Source: Rhodoferax sp. WC2427
GTDB taxonomy: Bacteria > Pseudomonadota > Gammaproteobacteria > Burkholderiales > Burkholderiaceae_C
Length of the DNA: 64,000 nt
Direction of reading: 5' to 3'
Assembly: GCF_040822085.1 (NCBI RefSeq)
Contig: NZ_CP162006.1
Location: 620,001-684,000 of the forward strand
Part shown: in pieces, positions 21,146 to 28,725 of the stretch
Numbering within the stretch: the first letter of the stretch is position 1
Layout of the letters: each line of letters opens with the position of its first letter
Position numbers and translations under genes: made by a program
The notes under the pieces: generated by a model
Seen by the model: the letters and a program-made list of their open reading frames with translations, nothing else
The model's database searches: none
What the model was told of the DNA's origin: nothing

Positions 21146-21185
21146 CAAATCAACAACTTAGCGCAATTTTTGCGTCTTGGTTTCA

Positions 21186-21210
21186 GTCAACTGTCAACGA
21201 AGTGTCAACG
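21186..21210. promoter_or_regulatory. Left integrase arm-type sites
   Basis: Three GTCAAC hexamers (21186, 21193, 21204). The last two form GTCAACGAAGTGTCAACG, which matches 17 of 18 bases of a site near the right end (34702-34719). Placement beside attL and over the 3' end of int suggests integrase arm binding. Confidence 0.6.
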
Positions 21211-22201
21211 CAGAAATTGGGTTGAGCTTCACCACCTCTTGCAGGTGGTCAGGTGCCAGGTGCGCATAACGCATCGTCATGGTCAGGTTCGCATGACCCA
21301 AAGCACGTTGCAGCACAAGAATATTGCCGCCACCCATCATGAAATGTGATGCGAATGAATGGCGCAGTACGTGCGTGAGCTGACCGTCGGCCAACGTGAT
21401 GCCCGCCCGGTCCACGCCATCCCGAAAAGCGGAGTATGCGTAGGCAAACAGGCGCTGGCTCGTTTCCTTCTTGTCGTGGTGAGCCTTCAGGTCTTTCTCG
21501 AATTGCTTTTCAATAGGAACGGTTCGGATGCGCCCTGACTTCGTACCGACAAACTGAATTTGCGCGTTGCGTACGTGTTTGAGCTCAAGGTTTTCAGCCT
21601 CGCTCCATCGCGCACCAGTAGCAAGGCAAACTTTGGCAATCATCACCGTGTGACGGTTCGATCCAACCGCCAGGTGTTCAAGCAAGTCGCTGATCTGCTC
21701 CAACGTGAGGTATTCCCGTTCTTTCTCTTCGATCTTGAACTGTCGCAGTTCGGCGAGGGGGTTGGGTTTCTTCCATATGCCCAGTCGCCGTAGCTCGTTA
21801 AAAACGGCTCGCAGGTACGCATGTTCACGATTCACACTGTTTGGAGTGATCCCCGCAGCAAGTCTCGTCGTTCGGTACGTTGCGAAGGTGCCAACGGTGA
21901 AACGATCTGCGACAGGATTGCCCATTGCTTCGCAAGCCAGCTTGAGACGGCTGTATGTGTTTGCGCCAGCTTTCAAGCCTGAGCCATGGTGTGAATACCA
22001 GAGGTCTATCAGCTCACGGAGCTTCCGCGTGTCGCGCTTCTCAGGCTGCCATTTCTCATTCTGATTTACCTGGGTGGTGAGCCAGGCCTCATAGGCCTTT
22101 GCTTCTGCCTGTGTTTTAAATGTCTTCCGAAACCTTTTACCACCACGTCCTCCTGGTTGACTGTCAACTAACCAGCCGTTGTTCGCCTTATTTATTGCCA
22201 T
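21194..22201 (-). CDS. int: Phage tyrosine recombinase/integrase
   Basis: A 335-residue site-specific recombinase. It has an N-terminal arm-binding region (KRFRKTFKTQAEAKAYEAWL), a SAM-like core-binding domain (about 60-150), and a C-terminal catalytic domain. Catalytic residues are visible: Arg in ATGARWSEAENL, His-x-x-Arg in HVLRHSFASH, and the His...Tyr pair in RALGHANLTMTMRYAH. It would catalyse integration into, and excision from, the adjacent tRNA-Met. The start overlaps the end of the repressor-like gene by 14 bases, so both are on one leftward transcript. Confidence 0.95.
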   Translation of the reverse strand: MAINKANNGWLVDSQPGGRGGKRFRKTFKTQAEAKAYEAWLTTQVNQNEKWQPEKRDTRKLRELIDLWYSHHGSGLKAGANTYSRLKLACEAMGNPVADRFTVGTFATYRTTRLAAGITPNSVNREHAYLRAVFNELRRLGIWKKPNPLAELRQFKIEEKEREYLTLEQISDLLEHLAVGSNRHTVMIAKVCLATGARWSEAENLELKHVRNAQIQFVGTKSGRIRTVPIEKQFEKDLKAHHDKKETSQRLFAYAYSAFRDGVDRAGITLADGQLTHVLRHSFASHFMMGGGNILVLQRALGHANLTMTMRYAHLAPDHLQEVVKLNPISALTLR

Positions 22202-22682
22202 GATTTTTAGGGCGCACCTTCTGGGGTTCTTCCGCTTCTATGCCGAGTCCTTGCTCAAGCGCGATTCTCTTTTCTGACATCGTTGCCGACGTTGCTTCCT
22301 CAGCAGTTTCGATACCGTGATCAAGAGTTAGGCGGTCTGCATATCTGTTCAGAACGTCCGTTTGCGCCGCCGGAGCGTTTTCTAAGGTGTCAAGCAGGGT
22401 CTGAAACCAGTCAGGATCGCTCGGGTCCAGTTGTATGAGTGTTCGCCCGCTTCCAGTCACCATCCACGATAGGAAGAACGGGTAGACGGTTGCCATGGCG
22501 GCCACCATTTCGATGCTTGGCTGCTGAACGTGATTGCAGACGTTTTGCCATTTGCGAGCGCTTATTCCGAACCGTTCTTCAAGAACCTTGTATCGGGTGG
22601 GCCTTCCGGCGAAATTCCTTATCACCCAGATAAAGCGTTCTCTGAAGTCTGTTGCGTCGCCATCAAAGCGTTCTGGTGTCAT
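22188..22682 (-). CDS. Putative phage repressor (helix-turn-helix-like)
   Basis: A 164-residue protein with the segment RYKVLEERFGISARKWQNVCNHVQQPSIEMVAAMATVYP (split here as RYKVLEERFGISARKWQN and VCNHVQQPSIEMVAAMA), which reads like a phage HTH: recognition region followed by an Ala-rich helix. The C-terminal half is acidic and uncharacterised. Its start codon abuts three operator-like palindromes in the divergent promoter region. It precedes int on the same transcript. Repressor function is inferred from this layout, not from clear homology. Confidence 0.6.
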   Translation of the reverse strand: MTPERFDGDATDFRERFIWVIRNFAGRPTRYKVLEERFGISARKWQNVCNHVQQPSIEMVAAMATVYPFFLSWMVTGSGRTLIQLDPSDPDWFQTLLDTLENAPAAQTDVLNRYADRLTLDHGIETAEEATSATMSEKRIALEQGLGIEAEEPQKVRPKNHGNK

Positions 22683-22749
22683 TTTACTATTTTTAGGTTT
22701 GTTGCTTACTATTTTTTGGTAAGATGATGCCTTACTAAATTTTGGTAAG
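22683..22749. promoter_or_regulatory. Three operator-like palindromes between the leftward and rightward phage transcripts
   Basis: CTTACTATTTTTTGGTAAG (22705-22723) and CTTACTAAATTTTGGTAAG (22731-22749) share CTTAC...GTAAG arms with 9-base centres. A weaker third copy, TTTACTATTTTTAGGTTTG, lies at 22683-22701, touching the repressor's start codon. Start-to-start spacing is 22 and 26 bases. This is the expected form of a lysogeny switch. Confidence 0.7.
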
Positions 22750-22762
22750 AGTGAGGCTAATT

Positions 22763-22996
22763 ATGGGCGCGGTAGACAACTTTTCACAGATGCACGCATT
22801 GCAAGCTTCTGCTGCTGCCTTGGTATCTGTGCCTTTGATGACCCGTGCTGCATTTTCTGCTGCGATAGGTTTACCGGAGACGGTGTTAGTTGCCCAGTGT
22901 GATAGAGGCTACTGGCCGCAAATCACCGTAGGAAAACGAGTTTTTATAAATCTCGAAGTTCTTCGTTCGCAGTGTGCTGCGAAGGCGCTCACGTGA
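22763..22996 (+). CDS. Small phage protein, possible Cro/excisionase-like regulator
   Basis: 77 residues, first gene of the rightward phage transcript, immediately after the operators. The ATG at 22763 has GAGG six bases upstream. The segment PLMTRAAFSAAIGLPETVLVAQCDRGYWPQITVGKRVFIN (ending ITVGKRVFIN) looks like a small winged-helix or MerR-like fold in which a helix is followed by a beta wing. Position suggests a Cro- or Xis-type role; this is inference. The stop overlaps the next start by one base (TGATG). Confidence 0.55.
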   Translation: MGAVDNFSQMHALQASAAALVSVPLMTRAAFSAAIGLPETVLVAQCDRGYWPQITVGKRVFINLEVLRSQCAAKALT

Positions 22997-23190
22997 TGAC
23001 CGATCAAATGGTGTCTGTTTCGGTTGTTCTTGTGCACACCGAAGCCGTGGCATTAGCTCAGTTCGTGAAACGTGTCGGCTGGTCAGAGATGCGAGTCAAT
23101 GCCATTGACGATCAAGAGGCTTGCGACATTCGTGCAGCCATTCAGTCTCTTCGTACCGCGCTCAGTGAAGCCGGTTTTGCACCGCGATGA
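22996..23190 (+). CDS. Small inovirus-associated protein, function unknown
   Basis: 64 residues (MTDQMVSVSVVLVHTEAVAL then AQFVKRVGWSEMR). An N-terminal beta strand is followed by an amphipathic helix and a second helix (DIRAAIQSLRTALSEAGFAPR). Short proteins of this layout recur in filamentous prophages of Burkholderiales, where their job is unknown. Start and stop overlap the neighbouring genes (TGATG and ATGA), so translation is likely coupled. Confidence 0.6.
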   Translation: MTDQMVSVSVVLVHTEAVALAQFVKRVGWSEMRVNAIDDQEACDIRAAIQSLRTALSEAGFAPR

Positions 23191-23327
23191 ATGCGCATTC
23201 CTACGTGTTCACCTTCGCCATGTCCGCCGTTGGCGCGATGCTGGTTCCGCCTGCCTGGAGCGAAGCGAAGCCAGCCGGAACCAGCAACGTCGCCTGCACG
23301 AACACACGCGAGAGGGTGAAGTCGTGA
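23187..23327 (+). CDS. Very small phage ORF with N-terminal hydrophobic segment
   Basis: 46 residues starting MNAHSYVFTFAMSAVGAML, with one hydrophobic stretch that could be a signal or membrane segment, then a polar tail with a single Cys. Support is positional: its ATG overlaps the previous stop (ATGA) and its TGA overlaps the next GTG start (GTGA). Without comparative data it remains a prediction. Confidence 0.45.
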   Translation: MNAHSYVFTFAMSAVGAMLVPPAWSEAKPAGTSNVACTNTRERVKS

Positions 23328-23737
23328 GCTACAGCAATCAGCCGTATACCCATTCAGACCACGCCACAGCCTGCCATGCGGCCGCCCAGCGCGGCATTGT
23401 CCTTTCGGGCAAGTTCGTTCAGGTTCGCAAAAACACCGTTACCTATTGCGCCCGCATCGTCAACGCCTGGACGACTCCAAGCGGCCTCGATTGCTGGACG
23501 GTGGAATCTCACATGCCTGAGTGCGCTCGCTTTACCGTTTCCTGCAAGAACACCCGCGAATGCGGATTGAGCGACTGCTCGTGCGCAGCCGAATTGCGTG
23601 CCCAGGTGGAGCAGTTCGAGGCGACAAAAGCGGCCAATTTCGCCAACGGCCTGCCCCCGGTTTTTTGTCAGGCGGGCGTGGTAGCACCGCCTGACAGTCT
23701 CAATTTTGAGACTTCTTCTGTTTCACGCCCTGCTTGA
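23324..23737 (+). CDS. Cysteine-rich phage protein of unknown function
   Basis: 137 residues from a GTG overlapping the previous stop codon. Cysteines are spread through the chain (TACHAAAQRG, TYCARIV, LDCWTV, then CKNTRECGLSDCSCAAE), suggesting a metal-binding or disulfide-stabilised domain. Upstream reading in the same frame is open to 23072, but that part overlaps two other small genes, so the internal GTG is preferred. It lies just before the replication gene. No family recognised. Confidence 0.55.
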   Translation: MSYSNQPYTHSDHATACHAAAQRGIVLSGKFVQVRKNTVTYCARIVNAWTTPSGLDCWTVESHMPECARFTVSCKNTRECGLSDCSCAAELRAQVEQFEATKAANFANGLPPVFCQAGVVAPPDSLNFETSSVSRPA

Positions 23738-23741
23738 ACCC

Positions 23742-24926
23742 ATGGCCTACGACACCATCAAAATTAAGAGCCCGCACATGGACCGCGACTTCATCCGCGC
23801 CGTCGAGCAAAAGTGCATTCTGAGGTCTGGCGTCGATTTGAATTCGGGCGAAATGCTCTATGAGTTGCACACGGGGCAGCTCTTAGGCAGTTGGGATGCC
23901 CGCATTTCGGTGATTCCGAAATACGAAGACTGGTTTGCTGACCGCAACGGAACGCCCCGGCTGCAACCCTGTGAACCGTACATCTTGGTAGAGGCCAGCG
24001 TCCACAAGGTTTTACTCGGTCACAACGTCTACGGCGGTCCGACCGACTTTTTAAAAGCCGCCCGCGATTTGGTGGCCTTGGTCGAAAAGCTGCTGGAGAT
24101 CGATTTACCTGCCGCAGACATCTGGACGGTCCACCGCGTGGACGTGGCCCATGTGTATGCCTTGTCGAAAGCCGCATGCAAACAGTTCTTCGACACGATG
24201 CAGTTGGTGAATTTTCCGCGTCGCCAGCGCAAGGCCGGGAAATACAACATGGCCGTTCACTTCCCAGGCAAAACCACCACGGTGAAGTTCTATCACAAGG
24301 GCGAAGAATTCCGCGTCCATGAGATTTCACGGCTGAGGATATTTTTCAGAAGCCTATTTAAGCACCTGCATGGTGACGATCCGCGAAATATGGAACGCGT
24401 CGAATCAAAGATCGGCGCACTACAGCGGCTTGCAGATAAACGCCTGCGCGTAGAGGTCGGCATCAATAGCGACAAGCTGCAGTACGACTTCGGAAAGCAC
24501 CCCGAAGTCAAAGACCTGACTGACGAGTATCTAGAAACGCTACACGACAAAGAGATTGAACGGATTCTCCGAGAAGGGAAACAAGGTATGGACACCGTAC
24601 GAACGACCGACGCGGTTTGCAACAGATTACAGAACGAATATGGCCGCCTCACAGGCAACCGTTTGTACGGATTCTGGCAATCCCTGTGCACCTCGGGTGA
24701 TGACAAAACCAAGGACCGTTACACAAAACCCACGTACTACCGCAATCGCAAGATGCTGGAAGACGTGGGCGTGAGCTGGATTGGCTCCGACATTGTCATT
24801 GTGGCCAATGACTCACTTATTCACGATTTCATTCCTATGCGGATGGATAGGCGCTTCTGCTTCGCCCCGGCGCGGAATCGGCCTGAGTACAACGTTAGCC
24901 GGGAACTCATGCCGCTTGCGGCCTAA
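23742..24926 (+). CDS. Phage replication initiation protein (gene II/X type)
   Basis: 394 residues from the ATG at 23742 (MAYDTIKIKSPHMDRDFIRAV). This is the layout of phage/plasmid replication proteins of the II/X family: N-terminal beta-rich Rep core, a WTVHRVDVAHVY segment, KTTTVKFYHKGEEF, and the basic RLRVEVGI region. In filamentous phages this enzyme nicks the plus strand at the origin to start rolling-circle replication. The candidate origin is the structured non-coding DNA at 33.1-33.9 kb. The gene is followed 10 bases later by the ssDNA-binding protein. Confidence 0.85.
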   Translation: MAYDTIKIKSPHMDRDFIRAVEQKCILRSGVDLNSGEMLYELHTGQLLGSWDARISVIPKYEDWFADRNGTPRLQPCEPYILVEASVHKVLLGHNVYGGPTDFLKAARDLVALVEKLLEIDLPAADIWTVHRVDVAHVYALSKAACKQFFDTMQLVNFPRRQRKAGKYNMAVHFPGKTTTVKFYHKGEEFRVHEISRLRIFFRSLFKHLHGDDPRNMERVESKIGALQRLADKRLRVEVGINSDKLQYDFGKHPEVKDLTDEYLETLHDKEIERILREGKQGMDTVRTTDAVCNRLQNEYGRLTGNRLYGFWQSLCTSGDDKTKDRYTKPTYYRNRKMLEDVGVSWIGSDIVIVANDSLIHDFIPMRMDRRFCFAPARNRPEYNVSRELMPLAA

Positions 24927-24936
24927 AGGAAAAACC

Positions 24937-25257
24937 ATGTCTGCTGTTCCAGTTTCTTCAATCTCTCAAGCCAAAGCCATGCCGATGGAAGTCATCGTCA
25001 AGGGCAAGATCGACGCGCGTCGCCGGTACGAGTCCAGCACCTATACCCGGATGATCACGCCCGCTGCAGATGCCTATTCCCGCCCGGCCACCGTTGAAAT
25101 CCGCAGCAAGGGCAAGCTGGGCGAAGTCGGTGAAGAGGTGTCAGTGGTGTGCAAGCTGGGTGGCTATTCCCGCAAGCCGTACCGCGTCACCGATAAAGAC
25201 ACGGGCGAAACCTCCATGGTGATCCCCGTCGATATGACGTTGGATGCGGTCGAGTAA
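24937..25257 (+). CDS. Single-stranded DNA-binding protein (pV-type)
   Basis: 106 residues; ATG at 24937 with AAGGA seven bases upstream. Beta-rich sequence (MEVIVKGKIDARRRYESS, ATVEIRSKGKLGEVGEE, VVCKLGGYSRKPYRV) and position directly after the replication gene match filamentous-phage ssDNA-binding proteins. These coat the new plus strand and keep it from being converted to double strand before extrusion. Homology is structural/positional rather than a clear motif. Confidence 0.75.
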   Translation: MSAVPVSSISQAKAMPMEVIVKGKIDARRRYESSTYTRMITPAADAYSRPATVEIRSKGKLGEVGEEVSVVCKLGGYSRKPYRVTDKDTGETSMVIPVDMTLDAVE

Positions 25258-25274
25258 CTGTTGCTTGGGAAATC

Positions 25275-25556
25275 ATGGCGCTCGGCGGTCTTCAGCAAGT
25301 CATTGTCTGCGTCCCGGCTACGACCGGGGCAACCGCAGCCCCGTGCCAGACCGTGGCTGGTGTCCGCTACCGCCCCGCAATGAAGTCGGTTTACGTGATC
25401 GACCCTGCCAATTCTGCATTTCTGGATATGGTCATAGAACCGCTGGACAGCGCTTCCGTGGTCGCCGTGTTCACCCTTGCTTTTTCTACCGTCGTGTTCT
25501 GCTTTTTGCTGGGGCGCGGCGTAGGTGTCGTATTGAGTCTGATCCGCCGTGGATAA
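25275..25556 (+). CDS. Small membrane protein of the phage coat region
   Basis: 93 residues with a C-terminal transmembrane helix (SVVAVFTLAFSTVVFCFLL) followed by Arg-rich RRG. The N-terminal half is short and polar with two Cys. It lies between the ssDNA-binding protein and the major coat gene, where filamentous phages have minor coat proteins (pVII/pIX-like or assembly factors). Start ATG at 25275 has only a weak Shine-Dalgarno. Confidence 0.65.
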   Translation: MALGGLQQVIVCVPATTGATAAPCQTVAGVRYRPAMKSVYVIDPANSAFLDMVIEPLDSASVVAVFTLAFSTVVFCFLLGRGVGVVLSLIRRG

Positions 25557-25602
25557 GACCAACCGTGTCGGGCGGCTCCCGTCATTTTTCCAAGGAAATC
25601 AA

Positions 25603-25818
25603 ATGAAGTTTTTCAAACAAGCACTCAAGTACGGTTCTCCCGCCGCACTGCTGGCCGCTGGCTCGGCGCATGCCGCGTTGGACCTGACCCCGATGACGGG
25701 TGCTTTCACCTCGGCCGACATCGTCACGGCGATTTTGGCAATCGGTGCCACCTTGGCCGTGGTTTACGTGGCCTATAAGGCGACTAACATTGTTCTTGGC
25801 ATGTTGCGCGGCCGTTAA
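25603..25818 (+). CDS. Major coat protein (pVIII-type)
   Basis: 71 residues: a signal peptide (MKFFKQALKYGSPAALLAAG, cleaved after AHA) and a mature chain of about 47 residues. The mature chain has an amphipathic N-terminus (ALDLTPMTGAFTSADI), one transmembrane helix (ILAIGATLAVVYVAYKA) and a basic end (MLRGR) that would face the DNA. This is exactly the architecture of filamentous-phage major coat proteins. AAGGA lies seven bases before the ATG. Confidence 0.93.
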   Translation: MKFFKQALKYGSPAALLAAGSAHAALDLTPMTGAFTSADIVTAILAIGATLAVVYVAYKATNIVLGMLRGR

Positions 25819-25883
25819 TCCGATGCTTCACGCATGAATCTGGCAGGACTGATCACCCTGCCATTTTTCTGAAAGCAACAGCC

Positions 25884-25967
25884 ATGACCTCCTCACAACT
25901 TTGGTATTTGTTCATTTTCGCCTGGGGCATCGTTTGCGCTTGGGCCGTCATCACGGGGCTGGAATGA
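25884..25967 (+). CDS. 27-residue membrane protein, pVII/pIX-like minor coat candidate
   Basis: MTSSQLWYLFIFAWGIVCAW followed by AVITGLE: almost entirely one membrane helix. Its stop overlaps the next start (ATGA at 25964), which supports translation. Filamentous phages carry tiny tip proteins of about 30 residues at this place in the genome. Too short for homology to decide. Confidence 0.65.
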   Translation: MTSSQLWYLFIFAWGIVCAWAVITGLE

Positions 25968-27325
25968 ACGCAATTAGATACATCATTTGCTGGGTGGTTG
26001 CATGTGCTTTGATGCTGTCAATTCAAAGTGCATTTGCACTTGATCCGCAAGCCAAGCCGGATAACGTTAGCCGAGCGATGACAGGTGCGCTCATGTCGCG
26101 GTTACAAAATAGCGGATTCAATCCGAATGACCCGCGATACGGCAACACGCTTGCCAGAATATCTCCACAATTGTCCGGGGTCGCAGGCACCGCAGCGGCT
26201 GTGACAGTCGGCACAGTTACGGCCCCAGGATGGGCATCTGTCGCTTTAGCCGTCGGCGTTGGTGCAGTAATTACCTATGCGGTCAATTTGGGAATCGACT
26301 CCCTGGTTAGATGGCTCTTTCGCAACGACGGGAAGATTGATGAGTCGGGTGACTCATTGCCGATCCAAACGTCCACAGCCATGACTATTGGCGGTGCTTA
26401 CTGGAAAGTATCCTTTCACTCTGGAAACATCAACATTGAACTGGCTGGTGGAGATGGTGAAGCGATTGCGCGGCAAGGATATTTTGAATATTTGAGCCAA
26501 ACAAATCAGAATACGTCTTCAACTCCAAATTGTTCACCCTCAACTAACCAGGTCGCGTGTGGAGTCATCTTTGCGTTGAGACAGGCTTCGGGTGCACCTA
26601 CGTCATGCCCGGCTGGATCGATGTTTAAGAACGGGATGTGCAGCGCATACACGTTCGTATCGCCCGCCGCCGTTCCTCAAAAAACTGCACTTACGCCACA
26701 GCAGGCGACGAACGACATTCCTGCGGTCGATTTAGAGAAAAAGCTGAACCCTGCAATCGTTGCCGCTTTGGTAAATAAGGCCTGGCAGCAAGCTGCTGCC
26801 CAACCCGGTTACGACGGCTTGCCATATCCGCAGTCCAAACCGATCACGGCAACAGAAGCTGCGACGTGGACCGCACAAAATCCAGACTACGCACCGACCA
26901 TCCGCGATTTCACCGCGCCCAATCCGGCAACCACAGCGAGCCCGCAGCCGTGGGCATTGCCGCAAAACCCGACGGCAGCTACCACTACGCCAGCGACTAC
27001 ACCCAACGCCAATACGACAAACCCCGCGGCAAGCAACGCGCAGGAAAATCTTGGTGCAGACCCGGCCATAGGCGCACCGACGTTGGAGCAAACACCCACG
27101 GCGCAAATGATTCTGCAGCCGATATTGGACCTGCTGCCAGACTTGAAGAATTTCAGCCCCACGATGGCAAGCGGAATCTGTCCACGCCCGACCTTGAACC
27201 TGTTTGGTCATACACAGACATTTGAGGCGCACTGCGCGATTCTGGACAACAACCGCGACGTTATCCGTGCAGCTATGGTACTGGCCTTCACCCTGTCTGC
27301 TTTGCTAATCATTCTTTCTGCGTGA
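25964..27325 (+). CDS. Attachment/adsorption protein (pIII-type)
   Basis: 453 residues from the ATG at 25964. An N-terminal signal peptide ends at SAFA. The mature part has an Ala/Gly-rich segment (GTAAAVTVGTVTAPGWASVA), a cysteine-bearing receptor-like domain (about 165-245), and a Pro/Thr/Asn-rich linker (about 320-370). A final transmembrane anchor (AAMVLAFTLSALLIILSA) comes after a cysteine pair (CPRPTLN...CAILD). This order and the position before the pVI-like gene match pIII-type proteins, which bind pilus receptors and release the virion. The N-terminal domains are the fastest-evolving part and show no recognisable receptor. Confidence 0.85.
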   Translation: MNAIRYIICWVVACALMLSIQSAFALDPQAKPDNVSRAMTGALMSRLQNSGFNPNDPRYGNTLARISPQLSGVAGTAAAVTVGTVTAPGWASVALAVGVGAVITYAVNLGIDSLVRWLFRNDGKIDESGDSLPIQTSTAMTIGGAYWKVSFHSGNINIELAGGDGEAIARQGYFEYLSQTNQNTSSTPNCSPSTNQVACGVIFALRQASGAPTSCPAGSMFKNGMCSAYTFVSPAAVPQKTALTPQQATNDIPAVDLEKKLNPAIVAALVNKAWQQAAAQPGYDGLPYPQSKPITATEAATWTAQNPDYAPTIRDFTAPNPATTASPQPWALPQNPTAATTTPATTPNANTTNPAASNAQENLGADPAIGAPTLEQTPTAQMILQPILDLLPDLKNFSPTMASGICPRPTLNLFGHTQTFEAHCAILDNNRDVIRAAMVLAFTLSALLIILSA

Positions 27326-27332
27326 GGTCGCT

Positions 27333-27620
27333 ATGTTTGGAATCTTGATAAGCGCCTTCAACAGCATCCTGGCTTGGCTTGTTCGTTCCGTACTGGTGAA
27401 GTTCTGCGTGTACTTCGCTCTGTACTTCATCACGACAGAATTCATTTCGATCATCGCCAGCCTCCTGCCCTCGGCCAGTTCGCTCAATGGCGCGCTGTCG
27501 GGTATCGCATCCAACACTGCGTACTTCTTGGACGTGTTCGCCTTGCCTTCCGGCCTGTCCCTGGTGGTGTCGGCCTACGCCACCCGCTTCATCATCCGCC
27601 GTATCCCGGTAATTGGTTGA
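27333..27620 (+). CDS. Minor coat protein (pVI-type, DUF2523-like)
   Basis: 95 residues with three hydrophobic segments (MFGILISAFNSILAWLVRSV, VYFALYFITTEFISIIASLL, LDVFALPSGLSLVVSAYATR). It ends in basic RFIIRRIPVIG. Between pIII- and pI-like genes this is the standard place for the DUF2523/pVI protein, which caps the virion end with pIII. GAGG lies six bases ahead of the ATG. Confidence 0.85.
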   Translation: MFGILISAFNSILAWLVRSVLVKFCVYFALYFITTEFISIIASLLPSASSLNGALSGIASNTAYFLDVFALPSGLSLVVSAYATRFIIRRIPVIG

Positions 27621-27637
27621 TTTTCGCGTCCGCGAAA
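27619..27637. repeat. Palindromic repeat ahead of the zot-type gene
   Basis: GATTTTCGCGTCCGCGAAA contains a perfect 7-base inverted repeat TTTCGCG-TC-CGCGAAA. The same 19 bases recur at 30079-30097, after the secretin gene. It could be a protein-binding site or a small hairpin. Confidence 0.6.
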
Positions 27638-27651
27638 CTGAGAAACCTTCC

Positions 27652-28725
27652 ATGCCAATCAATGCATACACCGGCCTCATGGGCTCCGGCAAGTCGTTCG
27701 AATGTGTCGTGTCCGTCATCCTGCCCGCCCTGGTGGCCGGTCGCCGGGTGGTCACCAACGTGGACGGCATCGACAACGATGCATGCCGAGCCTATTGCGC
27801 AGAAAAGTTCGGCATCGAACTGGCGCAGCTGGGCCATGTCATTCACTGCAAAAACGAAGACTTGAGCGGTCCAAATTTTCTGCCCCATGGCACCGATGCG
27901 CAAACGCTGTGCCAGCCGGGCGATATGGTGTGCATTGATGAGGCTTGGCGCTTCTGGGGCACAGACTGCAAGATTTCTAAAGAACATGCGATTTTCTTCC
28001 GGGAGCATCGGCACTACGTGGACCCTCTCACGAAGGTGTCGTGTGACTTGGTGTTGATGGTGCAAGACATCACAGACCTGCACCGCCAGTTAAAAGTGGT
28101 GGTCGAGCTGAGTTTTCGCACTACCAAAATCAAATCTCTCGGTCTCAACAAAATTTACCGTGTAGAGATGTGGGAGGGTTACAAGCTCACGGCCAAGGCC
28201 CGGGTATCGGTCGAAAACAAGAAGTACGACCCCAAAATATTTCCGCTGTATTCCTCGTATGTTGGTGGCAAAGGCAAAGAGCTGCAGGTCGACAAGCGGC
28301 AGAACATCCTGAACAGTAAAAAGCTGTGGGCGATGGTTGTGGGAATGATTGCTCTCGGTGGAGTGTCGCTGTACGGCGTGCTGCACTTCTTCGACCCCAC
28401 CCGATACGACAAGAAGGATGCTGTCAAGGCGCAAGCTAAAGCGGGCAGTACCGCCCAGGTTGTCGGTATGCCGTCGAACGCGGCACAGCCCGGCAAAGCG
28501 GCTGCAGAGAGTGTGTCCGAGGTCTGGCGCATCACCGGCACCTACCAACTCGGCGGCCAGGCCTATGTGGTGCTGGCCAACACTCTCGGCCGTGTTCGCT
28601 TGGAACACCCTTCGGCCTTCCAAAACCAGGGCCTCGCCATGGTTGGTGAAGTCGATGGTGAGCGTGTTATGGCCTGGAGCGGTGTTTCTGCTGCGGCTGG
28701 CATGCAGCCAGGAGACAAGAAATGA
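27652..28725 (+). CDS. zot: Zot-domain morphogenesis ATPase (pI-type)
   Basis: 357 residues. The N-terminal Zot domain carries the Walker A loop TGLMGSGKSFE (residues about 6-16), a Walker B-like CIDEAWRFWG near 100, and HRHYVDPLTKVSCDLVLMVQDI. A single transmembrane helix (LWAMVVGMIALGGVSLYGVL, about 228-247) separates it from a periplasmic C-terminal domain. In filamentous phages pI powers extrusion of the virion across the inner membrane and docks to the pIV secretin, whose gene overlaps its stop by four bases. The name Zot does not imply a toxin here. Confidence 0.92.
   Translation: MPINAYTGLMGSGKSFECVVSVILPALVAGRRVVTNVDGIDNDACRAYCAEKFGIELAQLGHVIHCKNEDLSGPNFLPHGTDAQTLCQPGDMVCIDEAWRFWGTDCKISKEHAIFFREHRHYVDPLTKVSCDLVLMVQDITDLHRQLKVVVELSFRTTKIKSLGLNKIYRVEMWEGYKLTAKARVSVENKKYDPKIFPLYSSYVGGKGKELQVDKRQNILNSKKLWAMVVGMIALGGVSLYGVLHFFDPTRYDKKDAVKAQAKAGSTAQVVGMPSNAAQPGKAAAESVSEVWRITGTYQLGGQAYVVLANTLGRVRLEHPSAFQNQGLAMVGEVDGERVMAWSGVSAAAGMQPGDKK

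Noticed and set aside
27652..28725. Zot protein as an enterotoxin
   Set aside because: The domain is the phage pI assembly ATPase; position between pVI- and pIV-like genes shows the morphogenesis role.
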